From Chakrabartia godavariana (GTDB lineage Bacteria > Pseudomonadota > Alphaproteobacteria > Sphingomonadales > Sphingomonadaceae), in contig RKSN01000003.1 of NCBI GenBank assembly GCA_005518185.1, positions 186,001 to 250,000 of the forward strand: a DNA stretch of 64,000 bases. Direction: 5' to 3'. Below the pieces are notes generated by a model that was not told where the DNA came from, did no database searches, and saw only the letters and a list, made by a program, of their open reading frames with translations. Positions within the stretch are counted from its first letter, which is position 1. Every line of letters starts with the position of its first letter. Shown piece by piece: positions 51,411 through 62,272 of this stretch. The position numbers and the translations under genes are program-made.

Positions 51411-51466
51411 GGACACTGTGACGGCTGAGAGGTTGCAATCCGGCAGGGCTGCGGCATTCTGCGTGC

Positions 51467-52828
51467 ATGACCCTACCCACTGTCTGCATCATCGGCGCCG
51501 GTTGCTCCGGCTTTACCACCGCCAAACGGCTTCAGGATTTCGGCATTCCGTTCGAAATCTTCGAAGCGTCCGACAACATCGGGGGCAATTGGTATTACAA
51601 CAACCCCAATGGCATGTCGGCCTGTTACAAGAGCCTGCACATCGACACGTCCAAATGGCGGCTGGCCTTTGAAGACTATCCGGTGCCGGAGGACTGGCCC
51701 GATTATCCCCACCACGCGCAGCTGCTTCAATATTTCCACGACTATGTGGACCATTTCGACCTCAGGAAGCACATCCGCTTCAACACCCGCGTCGAAAAGG
51801 CCGTGCGCAAGGCGGGCGGCGGCTGGACGGTCACGCTGTCGACCGGTGAGGTCCGCGACTATGACGCGCTCGCCGTCTGCAACGGGCACCATTGGGCCGC
51901 GCGCATCCCGCATTATCCGGGCCAGTTTGACGGCCCACAGATCCATTCGCACAATTATCGCAGCCCGTTCGAGCCGGTCGACTGTGTCGGCAAGCGCGTG
52001 CTCGTCGTCGGCATGGGCAATTCGGCGATGGATATCGCGTCCGAACTGTCGCAGCGCCCGATTGCGGAGAAACTCTTCGTCTCTGCCCGGCGCGGCGTCT
52101 GGGTGTTCCCCAAATATTATAAGGGCCAGCCGCTCGACAAGAATCCGGCCCCGGCCTGGATGCCCAAATGGCTGCGCCAGAAGCTGGGCGAAAAGATGAT
52201 CAAGGGGCTGGTCGGCAAGATGAGCGACTATGGCCTGCCCGAACCCGAGATCAGCCCCTTCGAAAGCCATGGGACCGTCTCTGGCGAGTTCCTGCTGCGC
52301 GCAGGCTCGGGCGACCTCAGCATGAAGCCGGGCATAGACCGGCTGGAGAAGGATGGCGTCGTCTTCACCGATGGCAGCCGAGAGGCGATCGACATCATCG
52401 TCTGGGCGACGGGCTATGACATCAAATTCCCCTTCTTCGACGATCCGGGGCTGATGGCCGATGCCGACAACCGGCCGCCGCCGCTCTACAAGCGGATCAT
52501 GAAGCCCGGCGTGCCCGACCTTTTCTATATCGGGCTGGCCCAGCCGCTGCCGACGCTCGTCAACTTTGCCGAACAGCAGTCCAAGCTCGTCGCCGCCTAT
52601 CTCGCCGGGCACTATCTGCCGCCCGACGAGGCCGAGATGCACCGCGTCATCCGCGCCGATGAGGACTATTATACCGGCCAATATTATGCGGCGCGGCGGC
52701 ACACGATCCAGCTCGACTTCGACCATTATTGCCGTGCGCTGAAGAAGGAACTGGCCAAGGGCGCGAAGCGCGCCGCCGCCAAGGGCAACCCCCTGCCCGT
52801 TGCAGGACGATCCAAAGAAGCCGCATGA
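51467..52828 (+). CDS. flavin-containing monooxygenase
   Basis: A 453-residue FAD/NADPH monooxygenase. The FAD site is GAGCSGF near residue 10, the FMO signature is FDGPQIHSHNY (F-x-G-x3-H-x3-Y) near residue 150 and the NADPH site is GMGNSAMDIA near residue 178. It would oxygenate a nucleophilic N or S or carry out a Baeyer-Villiger reaction. Start ATG at 51467. It overlaps a small secreted protein gene by four bases. Substrate unknown. Confidence 0.9.
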   Translation: MTLPTVCIIGAGCSGFTTAKRLQDFGIPFEIFEASDNIGGNWYYNNPNGMSACYKSLHIDTSKWRLAFEDYPVPEDWPDYPHHAQLLQYFHDYVDHFDLRKHIRFNTRVEKAVRKAGGGWTVTLSTGEVRDYDALAVCNGHHWAARIPHYPGQFDGPQIHSHNYRSPFEPVDCVGKRVLVVGMGNSAMDIASELSQRPIAEKLFVSARRGVWVFPKYYKGQPLDKNPAPAWMPKWLRQKLGEKMIKGLVGKMSDYGLPEPEISPFESHGTVSGEFLLRAGSGDLSMKPGIDRLEKDGVVFTDGSREAIDIIVWATGYDIKFPFFDDPGLMADADNRPPPLYKRIMKPGVPDLFYIGLAQPLPTLVNFAEQQSKLVAAYLAGHYLPPDEAEMHRVIRADEDYYTGQYYAARRHTIQLDFDHYCRALKKELAKGAKRAAAKGNPLPVAGRSKEAA

Positions 52829-53307
52829 GGCGCGCGCTGCTCGCCCCTGTCCTTGCAAGCCTTGCCGCACCCGCCTTTGCACAGGCGCTGGTCGTGCTGG
52901 GGGAGAATGAAAGCGGGCGGCAGATTCTGGTCGATGTGACGAGCCTCAGGGCCTCCCCGCCGGTCTATGGCAGTCGCGATTTCACGGCGATGCAGGTCTA
53001 TGTCGAAATGCGCAGCCCGGCCGGGCGCGGCAGCGTGGAGCGTGTCCGCTACAGCTTTGACTGCCGCAACCGGACGCTCGCGACGCTGACCTATTACCGC
53101 GCAGTCAATGGCCGGAAGTCGCACGACTGGATCGGGGCGGACATCGCCTCCAAATATGAACCGGTGGCGCCCGGATCGCTCGTCGAACAGGCGATGATCT
53201 ATGCGTGCAATGGCGGCAAGCTGCCCAAGCGGCCCGTGACCCCGGCGCTGCCGGGTGGCACGGACACAGGCACCGACGGGGACGAGAAAGACGGCGACGG
53301 CAGCTGA
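52825..53307 (+). CDS. small secreted protein, surface-adhesin-E-like
   Basis: A 160-residue exported protein. The signal peptide is MRRALLAPVLASLAAPAFAQ. A beta-rich domain follows with two cysteines, in SFDCRNRT and YACNG, and the last 20 residues are Asp/Gly-rich and probably disordered. It resembles the surface-adhesin protein E / CNP1 type of small periplasmic proteins, but the likeness is only general. The start overlaps the FMO stop (ATGA), so the two are coupled, without an obvious functional link. Confidence 0.68.
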   Translation: MRRALLAPVLASLAAPAFAQALVVLGENESGRQILVDVTSLRASPPVYGSRDFTAMQVYVEMRSPAGRGSVERVRYSFDCRNRTLATLTYYRAVNGRKSHDWIGADIASKYEPVAPGSLVEQAMIYACNGGKLPKRPVTPALPGGTDTGTDGDEKDGDGS

Positions 53308-53333
53308 CCGCACGCCGGCAAGGGGGAGAGACG

Positions 53334-54323
53334 ATGTACACACTCTATGGCGCGCTGGGATCGCCGTATTCGCTCAAGGTCCGGGCCGTGATGCGCTACC
53401 GGCGGATCCCGCACCTCTGGGTGCACGGCCATGCGGCGACGGCCGCGGCGCTCAAGCAGGTCCGCGCGCCCGTTATCCCGGTCGTCGCCTATCCCGATGG
53501 CACCCACCACAATGATTCGACCCCGCTGATCTACGATCTGGAAGCGCGCCACGATGGCCGGTCGATCGTTCCGCCCGATCCCGCAGCCGCATTCCTTGCC
53601 CATCTGATCGAAGACTTTGCCGACGAATGGCTGACCAAGGCGATGTTCGGCTATCGCTGGCTGGAGGACATTGACCAGATCCAGATGAGCCGCTGGCTCG
53701 CCTTTGACGCAATGAAGGGCGGCGGGCTGGAAACGAGCCAGGGCTTTGCCGACATGTTCCGCGCGCGGCAGGTCGGTCGCATGGCGATTGTCGGCTGCAC
53801 GCGGGAGAATTTCCCGCTGATCGAGTCGACGACGCGCGACGTCCTCGCGGCGCTCGAAGCACATGTGACCGATGCGCACTTCCTGTTCGGCACGCGGCCG
53901 AGTCTTGCCGAATTCGGCATCTATGGCCAGCTGTCGCAGCTTGCGACCGACCCGACGCCCGACGCCATGATGCGGGCCGACTTCCCTTATACCTATCGCT
54001 GGCTCAGCCATATCGACGACCTGTCGGGTATCGACGGGGACTGGGATGCCCCCGGCGCAATCAGGCCGGTGGTGAAACAGATCCTGCGCGTCGCGGGGCA
54101 GGTCTACATGCCCTTCCTGCGCGCCAATGCCGCCGCACTGGGCGCCGGGCAGGAGACATTCGCGATGGAGGTCGATGGCCTGCCCTACAGTCAGGGGGTT
54201 TTCAAATATCAGGTGAAATGTCTCGCCGATCTCAGGGCGCGCTATGCGGGGCTGGATCCCGCGGTCCGCGCCGGGATCGACCCGATTCTGGAGGAAACCG
54301 GCTGCCTGTCCGCGCTGCGTTAA
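53334..54323 (+). CDS. glutathione S-transferase-family protein
   Basis: A 329-residue protein with a thioredoxin-fold N-terminal domain: YTLYGALGSPYSLKVRAVMR, ending with PVIPVVAYPDGTHHNDSTPLI (cis-Pro and acidic residues that bind glutathione). A helical C-terminal domain longer than usual follows. The catalytic position is a Ser or Tyr near residue 9. AAGGGGGAG lies before the ATG at 53334. It is larger than ordinary GSTs (about 210 residues), so it may be a distinct membrane-associated or metaxin-like branch. Confidence 0.82.
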   Translation: MYTLYGALGSPYSLKVRAVMRYRRIPHLWVHGHAATAAALKQVRAPVIPVVAYPDGTHHNDSTPLIYDLEARHDGRSIVPPDPAAAFLAHLIEDFADEWLTKAMFGYRWLEDIDQIQMSRWLAFDAMKGGGLETSQGFADMFRARQVGRMAIVGCTRENFPLIESTTRDVLAALEAHVTDAHFLFGTRPSLAEFGIYGQLSQLATDPTPDAMMRADFPYTYRWLSHIDDLSGIDGDWDAPGAIRPVVKQILRVAGQVYMPFLRANAAALGAGQETFAMEVDGLPYSQGVFKYQVKCLADLRARYAGLDPAVRAGIDPILEETGCLSALR

Positions 54324-54381
54324 CACGGCATACGATTTCTTCCGGTTGGCATCCGCCTGCACAAACTGCTAGCGGACATTC

Positions 54382-56655
54382 ATGCCCACGAGTGCCGCGT
54401 CCGCATCACGGGAAATCCTGACCCGCCTCCACGAGGTGATGGCGGCGCGGACGAGCGCGCAAGCAAAGCTCAACCAAGTCGTTGGAATCATTGCTGACGT
54501 TCTGGAGAGCGAGGTCTGCTCCATCTATCTGCGCCGCGATGGCCTGCTGGAGCTGTTCGCCACCAAGGGCCTGAAACAGGAGGCCGTTCACGTCACCAAG
54601 ATGGCGCTGGGCGAAGGTCTGGTCGGCACGATTGCCGAACAGGTCTCGACGCTCAACCTCGATGAAGCGACGAGCCATCCCGACTTTGCCTATAAGCCGG
54701 AAACGGGTGAAGACCTGTTCCACAGCTTTGCAGGGGTCCCCATCATCCGCAAGGAGGATGCGGTTGGCGTCGTCTGCGTGCAGCATGTCGACCCGCGCAA
54801 ATATGCCGAAGAAGAGATTGAGGCGTTGCAGACGGTGGCGATGGTGCTGTCCGAGCTCATCGCCAATGCCGGGCTGATCGACAATGCCGAACGGCGCGGG
54901 TCCAAGGTGCAGGACACATCGGCGCAGACGCTGTCCGGCCTGAAGCTGGTCGATGGCATGGCCTCTGGCCGGGCGGTCTTCCACCAGCCGCGCGTCACCA
55001 TCGAGCACACCGTTGCCGAAGACATCGAGGCCGAGCGCCACCGCGTCTATGCCGCGTTCGACAAGATGCGCGAACAGATTGAGCGCATGGCGAGCGAGGC
55101 CGAGTTCGGCGTCGAGGGCGAGCATCGCGAAGTGCTCGAGATGTACAAGATGTTCGCCTATGACGAAGGCTGGCGTCGGCGCATCAACGAAGCCATCGAC
55201 AGCGGGCTGACCGCCGAAGCCGCCATTGAGCGCGTGCAGCAGCGCACGCGGATGCGGATGCGCCAGATCGACGATCCGCTGCTCGCCGACCGGATGCACG
55301 ATCTGGAGGACATGGCCAATCGCTTGCTCCGCATCGTCTCCGGCCAGCTCGGGTCCGCTGCGCAAGCGGGTCTGCGCCACGACACGATCCTGATCGCCCG
55401 CAATCTCGGCCCGGCGGAACTGCTCGAATATGATCGGCGCCGCCTGAAGGGCGTGATCCTTGAAGAAGGGTCGCTGACCGCGCACGTGACGATCGTCGCG
55501 CGCGCAATGGGTGTGCCGGTGCTGGGCCGTGTTCGCAATATCCGCCGTATGGTCAGCGAAGGCGATCTCGTCCTGCTCGATGTCGGACAGGCGTCCGCCT
55601 TCGTCCGCCCGAGCGCGGCGATGGAAGAGGCCTTTGAAGGGCGCCTGGCCACCTCGCAGAAGCGGCGTGCCGCCTATGCCGCGATGCGCAACCAGCCGGC
55701 GGTGACCAAGGACGATGTCCGCGTCACGCTGATGGTCAATGCCGGGTTGCGCGACGATGTGGCGCAGCTTGATGTGACAGGGGCGGACGGCATTGGCCTG
55801 TTCCGCACTGAATTCCAGTTCCTCGTCTCGGCCACGATGCCGCAGCGTGAGCGGCAGCAGCGTCTGTACCGCGATGTTCTGGATGCAGCCGGTGAGCGCC
55901 CGGTCGTCTTTCGCACAGTCGATATCGGCGGGGACAAGGCGCTGCCCTATCTGCGGCTCGACACTGGCGAGGAAGAGAACCCGGCCATGGGCTGGCGCGC
56001 GCTGCGCCTCGCGCTGGAACGCGACGGTCTGATGAAGGCACAGGCCCGCGCGCTGCTGGAGGCGGCGGCCGGACGCACACTGAGCGTCATGTTCCCGATG
56101 GTGTCGGAACCCTGGGAGTTTGACGAGGCCAAGGCGATCTTCGAACGCCAGCGGGACTGGATGCTGAAGCAGGGGCGCCAGACCCCGGCGCGCATCCGCT
56201 ATGGCACGATGCTGGAGGTGCCCGCGCTCGCCGAAACGCTCGACATCATCCTGCCCAAGCTCGACTTCATGTCGATCGGCACCAATGACCTGACGCAGTT
56301 CCTGTTCGCAGCCGACCGCGCCAATCCGAAGCTGGCCGAGCGCTATGACTGGCTGTCGCCCGCGATTCTCCGCTTCATCCGGCGCGTGACTTTGGCCTGT
56401 CAGGCAGCCGACGTACCCGTCACGGTCTGCGGCGAGATGGGGGGCCGGACGCTCGAGGCCATGGCGCTGCTGGGCATCGGCATCGAACGCCTGTCGATCA
56501 CGCCGGCGGCGGTGGCTCCGGTCAAGGCGATGATCCGCTCGCTCGACCTGTCGGCGCTGCGGGAGATGATGGCGGGGCTGCTTTCCAAGCCCCCGGCTGA
56601 CATCCGTCTCGCCCTGACCGATTGGGCCCGCGCGAAAAAGATCGAGATCGCTTAG
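54382..56655 (+). CDS. ptsP: phosphoenolpyruvate-protein phosphotransferase, nitrogen PTS (EI-Ntr)
   Basis: A 757-residue cytoplasmic enzyme. An N-terminal GAF domain (about residues 10-165) precedes the EI domain. The phosphorylated His368 is in SLTAHVTIVARAMG. PEP-binding motifs follow: GADGIGLFRTEFQFL, DIGGDKALPYL and SIGTNDLTQFLFAADR, with CGEMGG near the end. It passes phosphate to NPr and EIIA-Ntr, linking nitrogen and potassium status to regulation. No sugar PTS gene is nearby. It leads the ptsP-HTH-ybgF-tilS-ftsH run seen in sphingomonads. Confidence 0.95.
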   Translation: MPTSAASASREILTRLHEVMAARTSAQAKLNQVVGIIADVLESEVCSIYLRRDGLLELFATKGLKQEAVHVTKMALGEGLVGTIAEQVSTLNLDEATSHPDFAYKPETGEDLFHSFAGVPIIRKEDAVGVVCVQHVDPRKYAEEEIEALQTVAMVLSELIANAGLIDNAERRGSKVQDTSAQTLSGLKLVDGMASGRAVFHQPRVTIEHTVAEDIEAERHRVYAAFDKMREQIERMASEAEFGVEGEHREVLEMYKMFAYDEGWRRRINEAIDSGLTAEAAIERVQQRTRMRMRQIDDPLLADRMHDLEDMANRLLRIVSGQLGSAAQAGLRHDTILIARNLGPAELLEYDRRRLKGVILEEGSLTAHVTIVARAMGVPVLGRVRNIRRMVSEGDLVLLDVGQASAFVRPSAAMEEAFEGRLATSQKRRAAYAAMRNQPAVTKDDVRVTLMVNAGLRDDVAQLDVTGADGIGLFRTEFQFLVSATMPQRERQQRLYRDVLDAAGERPVVFRTVDIGGDKALPYLRLDTGEEENPAMGWRALRLALERDGLMKAQARALLEAAAGRTLSVMFPMVSEPWEFDEAKAIFERQRDWMLKQGRQTPARIRYGTMLEVPALAETLDIILPKLDFMSIGTNDLTQFLFAADRANPKLAERYDWLSPAILRFIRRVTLACQAADVPVTVCGEMGGRTLEAMALLGIGIERLSITPAAVAPVKAMIRSLDLSALREMMAGLLSKPPADIRLALTDWARAKKIEIA

Positions 56656-56736
56656 TGCCATCTTGGCAGGGCATTGACACCCGCCTTCAAGCTTGGGAAA
56701 GCTGCCATAGGGGCCTGCGTAGTTGGGGAGTGTAAA

Positions 56737-57552
56737 ATGACCGAAGCCGAGGGTGCGTCGGACGCGCTCATAGACGAACGTGTGGGCGACCGGCTGCGCG
56801 CGGCGCGCATGTCCGCCGGAGCCGACCTCTCAGATATCGCCACCAAGACGCGCATCCCGCAGCGCCATCTCGAAGCCATCGAAGCAGGCGACTATTCGGC
56901 TTTGCCCTCAATCACTTATGCGGTGGGCTTCGTGAAGGCCTATGCCCGTGCCGTCGGCGCGGACGAAGTCGCGCTCGCGCGGATGCTCCGGAGCGAATTG
57001 GGGCACGAAAGCGAATCGCGCTACGCCCAGCCGGAGGACGAAATCGCTGACCCCGCGCGCGTTCCGCCGCGCTGGCTCGCCTGGACGGCGGCCATCATCG
57101 TCCTTCTGATCGCGGGCGGATACGGCCTGTGGCGGACCGGTACGTTCGACACTGGTGCCGAACCGGTGGCAACCGAGGTGCCTGCGCCCGTCAAGAAGAT
57201 CGCCATTGCGCCCGCCCCGACGCCGACGCCTGCCGCTGGCCCTGTTGTGCTCACCGCGCAGGATGATGTCTGGTTCCGCGTCTATGACAAGACCGATAAG
57301 GTGCTGTTTGAAGGCGTAAAGAAGAAGGGCGAAACCTATCTGGTGCCCGCCGATGCCGATACGCCGATGATCCGCACCGGCCGGGCAGACCAGATTGCCG
57401 TGACGGTCGGCGGTCGGCCCGTGCCCACGCTGGGCCCGGCGGAGACCACGGTGAAGGATGTCGTCATCAGTGCGGCGGGTCTTGTCGCACGTCCGGTGCC
57501 GTCTGCCGCGCCAGCCGCCAGTGCCGCGACCACCGCACCGGCGCAGCCTTGA
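56737..57552 (+). CDS. RodZ-like helix-turn-helix membrane protein
   Basis: A 271-residue protein. An N-terminal HTH_25 domain (about residues 13-80) has VGDRLRAARMSAG and HLEAIEAGDYSALP with VGFVKAYARAVG; a membrane span lies at about 111-130; a Pro/Ala linker and a C-terminal DUF4115-like beta domain follow. This is the RodZ layout, which anchors MreB to the membrane in rod-shaped cells. ATG at 56737 has GGGGAG nine bases upstream; an earlier in-frame start lacks one. It is 81 bases after ptsP. Confidence 0.85.
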   Translation: MTEAEGASDALIDERVGDRLRAARMSAGADLSDIATKTRIPQRHLEAIEAGDYSALPSITYAVGFVKAYARAVGADEVALARMLRSELGHESESRYAQPEDEIADPARVPPRWLAWTAAIIVLLIAGGYGLWRTGTFDTGAEPVATEVPAPVKKIAIAPAPTPTPAAGPVVLTAQDDVWFRVYDKTDKVLFEGVKKKGETYLVPADADTPMIRTGRADQIAVTVGGRPVPTLGPAETTVKDVVISAAGLVARPVPSAAPAASAATTAPAQP

Positions 57553-57611
57553 TTGCCGGATCGCTCTGGTCCAGAGGTCACTCCATTAGGTCGCGAGGGG
57601 AATAAGCAGCC

Positions 57612-58613
57612 ATGCGTCATGCGTTGATTTCGATCGCTCTGTTGTCGGCAGTCGCGACTGCCCCGCTGGCGGCGCAGGATAACAGTGTCGATCTCCGGGT
57701 CGGCAAGCTCGAAAAGGAAATGAAGGCCGTTCAGCGTAAGGTCTTCCCCGGCGGCGTTCCCGTCCAGCCGGAGATTGGCCCGCTCGACACCGGCGATGCC
57801 GGCGCGGCCCCCGCGACGACCCCGCTGACCGACCTGACCTCGCGCGTCGATGCGCTGGAGGCGCAGCTCAAGATGCTGACCGGACAGGCCGAAATGGACG
57901 GCAATCGCCTGAAAAAGCTGGAAGACGCCTTCAAGGCCTATCAGACGGCGACCGATGCCCGATTGAAGGCGCTGGAGCCGCCCGTTCCGGCCGTGGTCGT
58001 AACCGATGACGCCGCAGCTGCTGTGCCGGCCAAGCCCGCCGCACTCGCGCCAGCCCCGGCGCCCGCTCTCGCACCCGCCAAGGAAGCGCCCAAGCCCGTG
58101 GCGGCAAAACCCAAGGTGGACGCACCGGCCGCCGCCGCAACGACAAAGCCGACTGTTCCGGCCAAGAACGATCCCAAGCGCAAGGCGCTGGTCGATGCCG
58201 TGGAGATCCCCGCGACGGGCGATGCGGCGGAAGACGCCTATACCTATGGGTTCCGCCTGTGGACGGCCAAGCTCTATCCCGAGGCGCAGGTGAAGCTGAA
58301 GGAGTTTGCGGCCAAATATCCCAAGCACAAGCGCGCCAGCTATGCCCAGAACCTGCTCGGCCGTGCCTATCTGGACGAAGGCAAGCCCGCGCTCGCATCG
58401 GTCGCGTTTTACGATAACTACACCAAGAACCCAAAGGGCGAGCGCGCCTCGGAAAGCCTCTATTTCCTGGGCGTGGCGCTGACCCGCCTCAAGAAGCTGC
58501 CTGACGCGTGCAAGGTCTTTGACGAGTTCAAGGATGTCTATGGCGCGAGCGCCCCTGGTGACCTCAAGGCGCGCGTGGCCAAGGCACGCACCGACGCGAG
58601 CTGCCCGGCCTGA
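57612..58613 (+). CDS. cpoB: Tol-Pal system protein YbgF / CpoB
   Basis: A 333-residue periplasmic protein. The signal peptide ends near APLAAQD (about residue 22). A coiled-coil region (about residues 25-120) precedes an Ala/Pro/Lys-rich linker and three C-terminal TPR repeats, starting AYTYGFRLWTAKLYPEA. CpoB links the Tol-Pal machine to PBP1b in outer-membrane constriction. The tol-pal genes are not adjacent here. AGGGGAATAAGC lies before the ATG. Confidence 0.88.
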   Translation: MRHALISIALLSAVATAPLAAQDNSVDLRVGKLEKEMKAVQRKVFPGGVPVQPEIGPLDTGDAGAAPATTPLTDLTSRVDALEAQLKMLTGQAEMDGNRLKKLEDAFKAYQTATDARLKALEPPVPAVVVTDDAAAAVPAKPAALAPAPAPALAPAKEAPKPVAAKPKVDAPAAAATTKPTVPAKNDPKRKALVDAVEIPATGDAAEDAYTYGFRLWTAKLYPEAQVKLKEFAAKYPKHKRASYAQNLLGRAYLDEGKPALASVAFYDNYTKNPKGERASESLYFLGVALTRLKKLPDACKVFDEFKDVYGASAPGDLKARVAKARTDASCPA

Positions 58614-58684
58614 GACACGTTTAATTCAGGGCGCTGACACAAAGCAGGTGACAGGCCCCCTGCTGCCTTGGCACACTCGCCAAT

Positions 58685-59635
58685 GTGAATCAGGTCCGCG
58701 CCATTGATGAAGCCTCGTCTGCCCGCTTTCTGCAGAATTTCCGGACCATTGCCGGGCCGGGCACCAAGCGCGTCGGCCTTGCCGTCTCCGGCGGACCGGA
58801 CAGCCTCGCGCTGCTCCTGCTGGCGGCGGACAGTCTGGACCATGTCGAGGCCGCGACCGTCGACCACGGCCTGCGCCCGGAGGCGGCATCCGAAGCGAAA
58901 TATGTGGCCGGCATCGCAAAGATGCTGGGCGTCCGGCACAGCATCCTGACGCTGCCGCCCAAGCCGAAGGGGAATGTCTCGGCCTGGGCGCGCAGGAACC
59001 GCTATGCCGTGCTCGAACAATGGGCCGACGCGCTGGGCCTCGACCTGATCCTGACCGCCCATCATGCCGATGACCAGCTGGAAACGATGCTGATGCGCCT
59101 CAACCGTGCGGCGGGCGTTGGCGGCATGGCCGGCATCCGCCCGATGCGCGGGCGCATTGCCCGCCCGCTGCTCGGCTGGCGCAAGGCCGAACTCATCCGC
59201 CTGGTGGAAGATCATGGCATCGAAGCAATCGACGACCCGTCGAACCATGACGACCGCTATGATCGCGCCCGCCTTCGCAAATCGCTCGAAAAGGCCACCT
59301 GGCTCGATCCCGTTGCGGCCGTGCGGAGCAGTATCGCCCTGGCGTCTGCCGATCAGGCGCTCGACTGGGCTGCCGCCGACTATCTGTCACGGCGCGGCGC
59401 GGTCGCCGCCGATATCGTGTCGCTCGATGCCAAAGGGCTCCCGCATGAGCTGCTGCGCCGGATCGTCCTCAAGTGCATGGAACATGTGCTGCCGCAGGCG
59501 GCCCCGCGCAGCGATGAGCTGGACCGCCTTATTTTGGCCTTGCGGACCGGCAAGACCTGCACCCTGGCAGAGGTGAAATGCTCGGGCGGGGACTTCTGGA
59601 CGTTCCAGAAAGCCCCCCCGCGTCGCAAAAACTGA
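58685..59635 (+). CDS. tilS: tRNA(Ile)-lysidine synthase
   Basis: A 316-residue PP-loop ATPase that modifies the CAU anticodon of tRNA-Ile2 to lysidine. The PP-loop is SGGPDS at residues 35-40. HAPHHADDQ-like AHHADDQLETMLMRL (about residues 120-135) and the nearby acidic pair complete the catalytic core. It is shorter than two-domain TilS and lacks the second C-terminal domain, as in other alphaproteobacteria. The GTG at 58685 begins MNQVRAIDEA. Essential for decoding AUA. Confidence 0.93.
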   Translation: MNQVRAIDEASSARFLQNFRTIAGPGTKRVGLAVSGGPDSLALLLLAADSLDHVEAATVDHGLRPEAASEAKYVAGIAKMLGVRHSILTLPPKPKGNVSAWARRNRYAVLEQWADALGLDLILTAHHADDQLETMLMRLNRAAGVGGMAGIRPMRGRIARPLLGWRKAELIRLVEDHGIEAIDDPSNHDDRYDRARLRKSLEKATWLDPVAAVRSSIALASADQALDWAAADYLSRRGAVAADIVSLDAKGLPHELLRRIVLKCMEHVLPQAAPRSDELDRLILALRTGKTCTLAEVKCSGGDFWTFQKAPPRRKN

Positions 59636-59710
59636 CGCGTTTGGCGATTCGTTGCATTGTTATTAAGTTTGCCGCGCCTATCTTGGCCGCACGAAAGGCG
59701 GAATTGACCA

Positions 59711-61654
<1,944 letters not shown>

Positions 61655-61660
61655 CGCCCC

Positions 61661-62272
61661 TTGCCGGAAATCTACTGCGATGAGTCCGGCGGCGTCGGAC
61701 GCAATGCCATGACGCTGGCCGGGCTGCGCATCGCGCAGGCCGACGCCGAACACATCATCGCCCGCTTCCGCGCCGTGACCGGCATCGATGGCGAGATCAA
61801 GGGCAGTCGCATCGAGCTTGGCGAGCGCGGATTGCTGTTCGAGCTTCTCGAAAAGACAGACGCGACCGCCACCATCGGCATTGCCCTGTCCGCCACGCGG
61901 CCCGCCCTTGGGCAGGACCGGGGCGCCCATGACGTCGATGTCTACGCCGCCTTGCTGGAGGATGTGGTGGGCGCCATGCTGCAGGAGGGCGGCGACTGCA
62001 CGCAGGTCATCATCGATGACGGCCGCTACGGGGCGGACACGCTGGCGATGATCCGGTCGGACATTGGCGCGCTCGTCGGCCCGTGCGGCACCGCACGGCT
62101 GGAGCTGAGCCACCGGGCGGCCGGCCTGCAACTAGCCGATGTCATTGCCAACACCTTCTTCACCCGCGCTTTGCCCGGTAACCGTCAGGCACGGATGGCG
62201 GCCATCGTGACCCCGATGATGAATGCGGGCCGCCTCAAGATGCGGATCCTATCCGGACAGGCCCATGGATAG
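61661..62272 (+). CDS. DUF3800-domain protein
   Basis: A 203-residue protein starting at a TTG six bases after the ftsH stop. The N-terminal IYCDESG and the C-terminal LQLADVIANTFF are the two conserved acidic/Asn segments of DUF3800, an RNase-H-like fold of unproved function often found with mobile or defence genes. Here it is in a chromosomal housekeeping setting. The last 24 bases overlap the tail of the convergent DUF3667 gene. The Asp/Glu pattern D-E...D-x-x-x-N is compatible with a metal-dependent nuclease. Confidence 0.75.
   Translation: MPEIYCDESGGVGRNAMTLAGLRIAQADAEHIIARFRAVTGIDGEIKGSRIELGERGLLFELLEKTDATATIGIALSATRPALGQDRGAHDVDVYAALLEDVVGAMLQEGGDCTQVIIDDGRYGADTLAMIRSDIGALVGPCGTARLELSHRAAGLQLADVIANTFFTRALPGNRQARMAAIVTPMMNAGRLKMRILSGQAHG

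Noticed and set aside
51411-51672. Frameshifted STAS domain after the SulP transporter
   Set aside because: The other frames give only low-complexity or antisense-like peptides, with the FMO gene starting at 51467.
54406-56661. A 751-codon open frame on the minus strand opposite ptsP
   Set aside because: It mirrors ptsP in the antisense phase favoured by GC-rich codon use, has no recognisable domain, and ptsP is unmistakable.
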